Shown here: one piece after another, positions 27,614-34,089 of the stretch
Position numbering within the stretch: the first letter of the stretch is position 1
Layout of the letters: each line of letters starts with the position of its first letter
Assembly (NCBI GenBank): GCA_950295325.1
Contig: CATNTY010000013.1
Location: 1 to 34,089, forward strand
DNA length: 34,089 nt
Direction: 5' to 3'
From: Polytrichum commune
Lineage: Eukaryota; Streptophyta; Polytrichopsida; Polytrichales; Polytrichaceae
Notes under the pieces: generated by a model
The model's database searches: none
What the model was told of the DNA's origin: nothing
The model's input: only the letters and a program-made list of their open reading frames with translations
Position numbers and translations under genes: made by a program

Positions 27614-29163
27614 GTTTCAAACCAATTGCAAATGTTGGTGCAAAAGTAACTCACAACACTTTGGCAGAAAAAGAGCGTCGTTTAAAAGAGCTCATGGACG
27701 CCAAGGATAAAAAAGAAGGCCTTCCATTTTTATATGGTTGGAAGTGGTACGCGTGGGCGCACGCCTTTTTCATTTCCACAAATAAGATCAATCTACTTTG
27801 TGCAGCCAACCAGATTTCAAAGAGCTCGACTCAGATTAGAAAGTGCATTGACTGGGCAACCAATAAGGGTGTGTGGAGTTCTTTATGGTCAAATGAGCCG
27901 GTGCAGTTTTGGTATTTGTACCCTTCTCAGAAGCAGGTGAATGCTGAGTTTACCACTAAATGGAAATTATTTTTGCCTAAAGGGAAATATATTGATGACC
28001 CAGTATACGGATTTAAGGTTGAAAAAAATAAACAAGATATTGTCGCTATTCATTTTCACTCGGGAGTCCACGTATACTTTAAGACCTATGCGCAGAATGT
28101 CTCTAACTTACAGTCAGGAACTTGTGATGCCATATTTTGTGATGAAGAATTACCAGTCGAGCTCTATGAAGAGCTTATGTTTAGGCTTTCGGCTACGGAC
28201 GGCTATTTCCATATGGTTTTCACTGCAACGATGGGGCAAGACTTTTGGCGAAGGGCAATGGAGCCAGAACAAAACGACGAGGAAGTCTTACCTCAAGCGT
28301 TTAAGCAGACAGTGTCTCTCTACGACTCGCAAAAATATTTGGATGGGTCGCCGTCGCAGTGGACCCTTGAGAGAATTTTACAAGTCGAAGCGAAGTGCTC
28401 CACAACTCTTGAGGTTCTAAAAAGAGTTCACGGTAAGTTCATTATGATCGGGGGTCGTAAGTATGAGAGCTTCGATATTAAGAGACACGTTACTAAAGGC
28501 CACCCTTTACCTAATTCTTGGTTTATATTTTGCGGAGCTGATTCTGGTAGTGGTGGTAGCAACAATCACCCTGGTGCACTCTGCTACGTCGCGGTTTCGC
28601 CTGATTTTAGACAGGGCAGGGTTTTTCTTGGATGGCGTGGCGATGGGATTGAAACGACGTCGGGAGATATCGTTGAAAAACATCTCGAGCTTAAAAAAGA
28701 GCACAAGTTAAAAATCATGGGCCAGTATTATGACTGGTCAGACAAAGATTTTGACACGATTTCTTCGCGTATGGGTGAGCCTTTTGAAAAAGCTGACAAG
28801 AATCACGCAACTGGTGAAGGGATCATCAACACACTTTTCAAAAATGACATGCTTTTAATTTACGAAGGGCCAGAGACGGCAAAACTTGTGACAGAGCTTG
28901 CAAGTCTCAGAGCTCTTACGCCGAAATCTAAGGCTAAAGATGATTTTAGTGATGCCTTAAGATACGCGGTCTCAAGAATACCTTGGGACTTCACTTTTCT
29001 CACTGGTGAGGCAGTTCTAAAAGCTTCGCACGAAGAAATTGAAAAACCAATGAACCACCGCGAGCGAGAAATTAACGAGCGAAGAAAACTTCACCAAGAA
29101 GGGTCAAAGGAAAATGCCGACATCGAAGCCGAATATGAAGAGTGGAATGACGCATACGGATGA
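27610..29163 (+). CDS. terL: Terminase large subunit
   Basis: 517 residues. ATPase part: adenine-side LLYPSQ-like WYLYPSQKQV, Walker-A position AANQISKSST (65-74), Walker B AIFCDEE (174-180), coupling motif FTATMG (204-209). Nuclease part: CGADSGSGG (308-316, D311), a middle acidic DWSDKD (375-380) and a last acidic DDFSDALRY (444-452), the usual three carboxylates of the RNase H-like fold. Length is normal. The Walker A has Ser where Gly normally precedes the catalytic Lys. It packages DNA through the portal. The downstream gene starts within its last 17 bases. Confidence 0.9.
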   Translation: MSFKPIANVGAKVTHNTLAEKERRLKELMDAKDKKEGLPFLYGWKWYAWAHAFFISTNKINLLCAANQISKSSTQIRKCIDWATNKGVWSSLWSNEPVQFWYLYPSQKQVNAEFTTKWKLFLPKGKYIDDPVYGFKVEKNKQDIVAIHFHSGVHVYFKTYAQNVSNLQSGTCDAIFCDEELPVELYEELMFRLSATDGYFHMVFTATMGQDFWRRAMEPEQNDEEVLPQAFKQTVSLYDSQKYLDGSPSQWTLERILQVEAKCSTTLEVLKRVHGKFIMIGGRKYESFDIKRHVTKGHPLPNSWFIFCGADSGSGGSNNHPGALCYVAVSPDFRQGRVFLGWRGDGIETTSGDIVEKHLELKKEHKLKIMGQYYDWSDKDFDTISSRMGEPFEKADKNHATGEGIINTLFKNDMLLIYEGPETAKLVTELASLRALTPKSKAKDDFSDALRYAVSRIPWDFTFLTGEAVLKASHEEIEKPMNHREREINERRKLHQEGSKENADIEAEYEEWNDAYG

Positions 29164-29521
29164 AAATGGTCCAGGGGGCTTAACAGTTAAAGAAATCTGT
29201 GTAATCCTCAAGGCAAGTAAAAATTGTGGCGTCACCTCACTGAAATTTGGTGGCTTGGAAGTAGAGTTTAAGCCGACGCTTGCTCTCACTGACTCTTTCT
29301 CGGAGTCAGTTCAAAATTTACACATGCCTAGTCCTGAAGGCGCAATCTCAGACACCCAAAGACAAGATTTAACCGAAATGGCAGTTCTGCAAGACGAAAT
29401 TAGTTTTCGAAAAGAGCAATTAGCAATGGCTCTGATTGAAGATCCCGAACTTGCCGAGCAGCTTATTGCAGATGGGGACTTAGAGGATGATGAATCAGGC
29501 TCAGACGACGATTCTGAATAA
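29147..29521 (+). CDS. Small conserved protein between terminase and portal
   Basis: 124 residues from ATG 29147, inside the terminase end, with GAAGAG upstream. N-terminus has GLTVKEICVILKASKNCGVT followed by SLKFGGLEVEF, a helix-strand pair seen in small phage proteins coded between terminase and portal. The C-terminus is very acidic (DLEDDESGSDDDSE) and probably disordered. Function unknown; a scaffold- or terminase-associated role would fit the location. Confidence 0.6.
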   Translation: MTHTDENGPGGLTVKEICVILKASKNCGVTSLKFGGLEVEFKPTLALTDSFSESVQNLHMPSPEGAISDTQRQDLTEMAVLQDEISFRKEQLAMALIEDPELAEQLIADGDLEDDESGSDDDSE

Positions 29522-31691
29522 CCCGGTACAAACCTCACCCTATTCACCAGAAGAATTCAAAAAACCAGACATTGGTATTCTCAATGGTTATTACACTGAT
29601 GGTGATTCGTGTGATCAACCTATTTTTGCTGAGCAAAGATCGAGCGTTCTCCTCGTATCGGGCGAACATTATAACAATAAACGCTCCAACTTTTTTAAAA
29701 GGCTGAGAGACGAGCGTTCGATCTCTGATGAGCAAAAATTACGGATTACAAAAAATCACGTAAGAAAAATTTGCCAACTTTATGCAAACAATATTGTGAG
29801 CATGAACCCTGGTGTGGGCTTTTCTCCAAAAGATGAAAACTCAATGCATGACCAGAAGGTTTCAGAGCTTCATCACTCGGTTTGGGAAGATGCCCGGCAG
29901 CGATACAACTTGGACGATAAAATCGATGACTGGGCGGATAACTTCGTTCAGATCGGTGAGGTCGCCGTCAAAATTTTCTTCGACCCATCGCTCGGGCCAG
30001 TGAAAGGATACGAGCCTCAAGTTGATGAGGCTACCGGCAATCCGCTTCTCACAGAGCTCGGTGAGATGAGTCCTGATGAGAGTAAACCCGTCGTAGCCGG
30101 GGAGTTCGTGTTCGAGGACATTTATGGTTTTAACCTGCTTCGTCCTCCTGAATGTAAAGACATGCGTAAGGCTGAGTGGCTCTGTATTCGTAAAATGACT
30201 AATACAAACGAGCTTAAGCGCCGGTTTAAAGATAACCCTGATATTCAAAAGAGCATTACGAGTGGTCAAGATGAAACCTTTGTTATTTTTGATGGTTTAA
30301 GTGGCGGCTACAAAAAATCTTCAAAGCAAACAATGCTTCGCGAGTACTTTTTCAGACCATCACTTTTATTTCCTGAAGGCTACTACTATATCACGACAAA
30401 AGATGGAATTTTAGCAGAGGGGACACTTCCAGGTGGACTTTTTCCAATTGTATTTGCTGCTTTTGATAAGGTGCAGACTACCGCTCGTGGCCGTTCACCA
30501 GTTAAAACAATGCGCCCTTACCAAGCTGAAATTAACAGATGTGCAAGTAAAATTGCTGAACATCACATTTCTCTTGGTGATGATAAACTTATCATTCGAA
30601 ATGGAACCCAAGTTTCTGCTGGTGTGGCGCTTCCTGGTATTAGGGCTATCAATGTAACTGGCGTTGACCCAACTATTTTGCCAGGCCGCGATGGTTCGCA
30701 GTACTTTAATTATATGAATTCTCAAATCACTGAGCTCTATTCGGTGATGATGGTTGCTGAAGATGCCGAGATGAAAGATGCTGGTGGGGTTGACCCATAC
30801 GTTCTTTTATTTAGATCAGCTCGTCAAAAAAAGAAGTTCCAGAGATACATAAAGCGTTTTGAGAAATTTTTAGTTGAAATCGTGAAGCTTTATTTATCTT
30901 TGGCCAAAACTCACATGCCTGATGACGCTGTTGTTTGGGCTGTTGGTAAAAATGAGCAAGTAAATATACCTGAGTTTAGATCACTTCCTGACACTTGTTA
31001 CGAAGTGAACATCGAGGCTCAGGCTGATGATATTGAAACAAAACTTGGTAAACAGTTGGTGCTTAATCACGCGCTTCAGTATGTTGGCCCACAAATGCAG
31101 CGCGATGATATCGGAAAACTCTTAAGACAAATGCCTTTTGCAAATGTTGACGAGACGTTTGACGATTTCACGATGGATTACGATAGAGCGCAGAATGAAA
31201 TGCTTGCTCTCGATCGTGGTGAGCAGCCTCCTGTTGGCCAGAATGACAATCACGAGTATTTACTTAAAAAACTTACGAATCGTACAAGTAAACCAGATTT
31301 TAAATTTTTGTCTCCTGCAATTCAAAATAGTTACCAGCAAAAAATTCAAGTGCATCAGCAGTTCATGGCAGCCAATCAAATGGCGATTCAAAGAGCTGAG
31401 CAAGGGTTTATACCAACAGGTGGCTATTTAGTGGCTTGTGATTTTTACGTAAAAGATCCAGCCGACACAACTGGAGCAAAAACCAGAAGAGCAAGATTAC
31501 CTTATGCAGCGGTTGAGTGGTTGATTGAGCAATTACAATCACAAGGTCAGTCACAAGATTCATTTAATGATCTTGGTCAAGGCACTCAAGCGCAGATCTC
31601 CAACATGATGACAAACCAGGGAGCAGGACAGCAACCTGGACAGCAGCAACCGCCAGCAGCGCCTAATGGAATGGGCATGATGGCAAAATAA
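29487..31691 (+). CDS. Portal protein, P22-sized
   Basis: 734 residues from ATG 29487 (ATG 29490 follows directly; both after AGAGG), overlapping the previous gene by 35 bases. The length is close to the P22 portal. Visible portal-type segments: wing and clip region DKIDDWADNFVQIGEVAVKI, VFEDIYGFNLLRPPECKDMR, ALQ-rich stem region, and a long C-terminal helical barrel with Gln-rich end (QGAGQQPGQQQPPAAPNGMG). It forms the dodecameric DNA gate at the head vertex and docks terminase and then adaptor. Followed by the scaffold gene after 31 bases. Confidence 0.85.
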   Translation: MMNQAQTTILNNPVQTSPYSPEEFKKPDIGILNGYYTDGDSCDQPIFAEQRSSVLLVSGEHYNNKRSNFFKRLRDERSISDEQKLRITKNHVRKICQLYANNIVSMNPGVGFSPKDENSMHDQKVSELHHSVWEDARQRYNLDDKIDDWADNFVQIGEVAVKIFFDPSLGPVKGYEPQVDEATGNPLLTELGEMSPDESKPVVAGEFVFEDIYGFNLLRPPECKDMRKAEWLCIRKMTNTNELKRRFKDNPDIQKSITSGQDETFVIFDGLSGGYKKSSKQTMLREYFFRPSLLFPEGYYYITTKDGILAEGTLPGGLFPIVFAAFDKVQTTARGRSPVKTMRPYQAEINRCASKIAEHHISLGDDKLIIRNGTQVSAGVALPGIRAINVTGVDPTILPGRDGSQYFNYMNSQITELYSVMMVAEDAEMKDAGGVDPYVLLFRSARQKKKFQRYIKRFEKFLVEIVKLYLSLAKTHMPDDAVVWAVGKNEQVNIPEFRSLPDTCYEVNIEAQADDIETKLGKQLVLNHALQYVGPQMQRDDIGKLLRQMPFANVDETFDDFTMDYDRAQNEMLALDRGEQPPVGQNDNHEYLLKKLTNRTSKPDFKFLSPAIQNSYQQKIQVHQQFMAANQMAIQRAEQGFIPTGGYLVACDFYVKDPADTTGAKTRRARLPYAAVEWLIEQLQSQGQSQDSFNDLGQGTQAQISNMMTNQGAGQQPGQQQPPAAPNGMGMMAK

Positions 31692-31722
31692 GCTCACGGA
31701 AAATGAGCGAGAGGGGTTTTAG

Positions 31723-32808
31723 ATGGATATGCAAAACGAGATTGAAAATACTGGAGCAGACGATGCAGTTGTTTCTGAAAATTCAGAAGGCACTGGTGAG
31801 GGCACTGAAAATAATGGCGCGGCAGCCGCTAGTGGAGCGCAAACAGATGCAGAGAAAGAGGCAGCCGCATTACTTGCAGAGGAGACAGACCCATCTGAGG
31901 TTGATCCAGCAGGAAACCCTGTCGCATCTGAAGGTTTCAAACCCAACGTAAAAATCAAAGTACTCGATAAAGAAATTGATATTCCAAAAGATTTTCACTC
32001 TTTGATGAAAGATGACAAATCAGAAAAAATGGTAAGAGAACTTTTTGAAAAAGCAGAAGGCTTACCGATTGTAAAACAAAAATTAGAAACCGTCCGTAGC
32101 GAGAACACAAATTTATCTAAACGATTAAATGTTTTCGACACTCAAGTAGCAGAGCTTTCAAGTATCTATCAAGATGCTTTGAAAACTGGAAATCTTCATA
32201 AGCTTGATGACTGGTTTAAGGCATTCGAAATGCCAACTGAAGTTGTAATTAATTATGCGATTGCAAAAGCGAAATTCGCCGAGCTCCCTCCTGAACAACA
32301 GCAAATGATCAGAGGACAGCTTGACGCTGAAAGAAATGCGAAGATGCAGCAACAACAAGTTGCGCAGACTCAGCAAAATCTTCAGAAGATGACAGCAGAG
32401 ACGAAAACTTTGCAGTTTGAATCGGCGATGCAATCGCCTTCGTACAAATCGGCTGAAACTGCCTATGATGCACAGGTCGGAAAGCCTGGCGCATTTAAGG
32501 AAGCGGTAAGAAGAATTGGACAGCTCGCTTGGTACACGGAAAAAGTAGATTTAACGCCTCAGCAGGCAATCGACAGAGCTATTGAGTATCACGGATTGAA
32601 AGCACACGCCGATAAAGGAGCAACGCCAGCTCCAGTTGCGGCAGCCGGTGCTTCAGGCCAGCAAGCCACCGTGGTTGTCAAAAAGCCTGCGGCTACTATT
32701 CCAAATTTTGGTTCTGGGAGCTCGAAAAGCCCCGTATCAACAGGCAAGCCAAGAAGCATGGATGATTTAAAAAAATTGCGAGACGAAGCATGGGGCAAGT
32801 CGAGCTAA
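31723..32808 (+). CDS. Capsid scaffolding protein
   Basis: 361 residues, GAGAGGGG before ATG 31723. Acidic, low-complexity N-terminus (1-70), then helical coiled regions (EKMVRELFEKAEGLPIVKQK; NTNLSKRLNVFDTQVAELSS) and a Gln-rich helix (AKMQQQQVAQTQQNLQKM). The C-terminus is basic (GKPRSMDDLKKLRDEAWGKS), typical of the coat-binding end of scaffold proteins. Its position between portal and coat is standard. No protease motif is visible, so removal without self-cleavage is likely. Confidence 0.8.
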   Translation: MDMQNEIENTGADDAVVSENSEGTGEGTENNGAAAASGAQTDAEKEAAALLAEETDPSEVDPAGNPVASEGFKPNVKIKVLDKEIDIPKDFHSLMKDDKSEKMVRELFEKAEGLPIVKQKLETVRSENTNLSKRLNVFDTQVAELSSIYQDALKTGNLHKLDDWFKAFEMPTEVVINYAIAKAKFAELPPEQQQMIRGQLDAERNAKMQQQQVAQTQQNLQKMTAETKTLQFESAMQSPSYKSAETAYDAQVGKPGAFKEAVRRIGQLAWYTEKVDLTPQQAIDRAIEYHGLKAHADKGATPAPVAAAGASGQQATVVVKKPAATIPNFGSGSSKSPVSTGKPRSMDDLKKLRDEAWGKSS

Positions 32809-32830
32809 AATATTTTAACAGGAGTTAGTA

Positions 32831-34089
32831 ATGGGTACACAGAGGACGTTTCAAGCAATGCTTAACGATTTCCTTCCTAATGAACTTTTAAAAGAAGAGT
32901 TAATTAAGAGAGATTATTTATTTAATAAAGTTGAAAAAGACGACACTTGGGTTGGCGCAGCTGCCAATGCAAATGGTAACGGAGGCGCTTTAATCGTTCC
33001 GTTTAAAGGTGCAGGCGCATCTTCAGTTTCAGCTGGTGGTTTGACTGCTTCAAATGATATCGCAGAAGATATCTATGTTCGCGGTTTGATCAACAATCAG
33101 CCTGAAATCTGGGGCGCGATGATTTTCAATCAACGCGATTTGATGGAGCATGATAAAATTTCTGAAAAGAACTTTTTGAAAATCCTTCCTGATTCAGTTG
33201 ATGATTTCATGGACTACATGAAAAACGTAGTTTCTGTTAACATCTTAAATGGTCCACAGTTTGCTAAAACAACTGCTGCCGTGACTGTTTCAACTGGTGT
33301 AGTTCCAGTTGATCGCCCCGACCGCTTTGTTGTTGGTCAGAAAGTAACATTGGACACAACGGGTGGCACAATCACTGGTTACGTTTACAATGGCGCTGGT
33401 GGTATCGACATGAACAACCTTCAAGTTGTTCTCGTGACTCAAAGAAATGGTTCTACGTTTCTTGATTTCTCAGCGACTGCAAACAACGTGGCTTCTGGTG
33501 CGAACATCTACAACGATGGTTTCAAAACTAGCGGTATGAGTTCTTTGCGCTTTGCTTTGTTGTCTGCTGCAAATGGTGGTACTGCGACTCTTTATGGAGT
33601 TACAAAAACTCAGTATCCATACACTCAAGCAATCAACATTAACGGCGCAAACGTAACTGCTGCTAACATCGTTGAGCAGTGCTTTAATGCTTTCACAAAA
33701 ACTCGCTTGTACGGAAAAGGGATGCCAACAGACATCGTTATGTCATTGTTGAATCTTGGTTACGTGCTTCAAGTTGTTGAGGCTTCTAAAGGCGCTTACA
33801 ATGTTAAACCAGGAAGCACAAAAGCTTCTCAGTATGGTTGGACTGAAATCGAAATCGGCTCTGTTACTAATCAAACTCTTAAGTTTGTTGGTGTTCAAGA
33901 GATGGATAACGACATCATCATGTTCATCGACTGGAGAGCTTTGAAATTTTACTCTAACGGTTCATTCCGCAAGAATAAATCTCCTGATGGAAACGAATAT
34001 TACACAATTCGCGCAACGACTGGTTATCAATATATCATTGATATTTGTCTCTTCGGAGATCTCGTTGTTCTAAGACCAAGTTATATGGG
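32831..34089 (+). CDS. Major capsid protein, cut by right window edge
   Basis: At least 419 residues from ATG 32831 (CAGGAG upstream); the frame is still open at the last base, so the C-terminus is missing. N-terminal arm MGTQRTFQAMLNDFLPNELL, then HK97-fold-like alternation of strands and helices (ISEKNFLKILPDSVDDFMDY...). A beta insertion (about 148-235: DRPDRFVVGQKVTLDTTGG...) may be a decoration domain. The end (YYTIRATTGYQYIID... DLVVLRPSY) is typical of coat C-termini, so few residues are probably missing. No hypothetical cleavage site is evident. Confidence 0.85.
   Translation, partial: MGTQRTFQAMLNDFLPNELLKEELIKRDYLFNKVEKDDTWVGAAANANGNGGALIVPFKGAGASSVSAGGLTASNDIAEDIYVRGLINNQPEIWGAMIFNQRDLMEHDKISEKNFLKILPDSVDDFMDYMKNVVSVNILNGPQFAKTTAAVTVSTGVVPVDRPDRFVVGQKVTLDTTGGTITGYVYNGAGGIDMNNLQVVLVTQRNGSTFLDFSATANNVASGANIYNDGFKTSGMSSLRFALLSAANGGTATLYGVTKTQYPYTQAININGANVTAANIVEQCFNAFTKTRLYGKGMPTDIVMSLLNLGYVLQVVEASKGAYNVKPGSTKASQYGWTEIEIGSVTNQTLKFVGVQEMDNDIIMFIDWRALKFYSNGSFRKNKSPDGNEYYTIRATTGYQYIIDICLFGDLVVLRPSYM

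Overview
The window is a contiguous piece of a tailed double-stranded DNA phage (Caudoviricetes) with a short-tailed, podovirus-like virion. The evidence is a packaging and head block with P22-type proportions (small terminase, large terminase, roughly 730-residue portal, scaffold, coat) and a block of tail nozzle, adaptor and Ala/Gln/Asn-rich DNA-ejection proteins. No tape measure, sheath or tail tube genes are present. The DNA is moderately AT-rich, genes are packed with ATGA/TAATG overlaps, and AGGAG-type ribosome sites are common. This fits a bacterial host, but I cannot name it. No integrase, repressor or DNA polymerase is recognisable here. Both edges cut through late genes on the + strand (tail nozzle on the left, major coat on the right). 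The late region therefore probably runs from the right edge through unseen sequence into the left edge.

Layout. (1) 1-9060, +: late genes for the nozzle, a fibre-like protein, an adaptor, a GNAT-like acetyltransferase and six ejection/internal virion candidates. (2) 9061-9399: a gap with no confirmed protein gene, holding a leftward terminator, a tRNA-Asn and a possible structured RNA. (3) 9400-20961, -: a long operon of about 30 mostly small genes. It includes a VRR-NUC-like nuclease, an Acb2/Tad1-hook-like anti-CBASS candidate, a DnaQ-type exonuclease, an SSB-like protein, an SNF2-like helicase, a glycosyltransferase-like protein, a NUMOD4/HNH endonuclease, a T4-type lysozyme and a DUF5675 protein. 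Four tiny genes in it were found by reading the gaps. (4) 21140-23526, +: a Toprim/SF3 primase-helicase split by a -1 frame change. (5) 23527-23699: nested inverted repeats, a candidate origin or regulatory element. (6) 23700-25932, -: a second leftward operon of small genes, with zinc fingers, an HNH nuclease and a tiny membrane protein. (7) 25956-26866: a divergent control region, two small rightward genes and a 425-base leader. (8) 26867-34089, +: packaging and head genes.

How the parts fit. The two leftward operons look like early functions: host takeover, anti-defence, recombination and (unusually) lysis. The primase-helicase next to the repeat-rich gap suggests theta-type initiation using a host polymerase. 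The rightward blocks build and fill the head. Many annotated starts were moved downstream of the longest reading frame to an ATG with a ribosome site or a 1-4 base overlap with the preceding gene.
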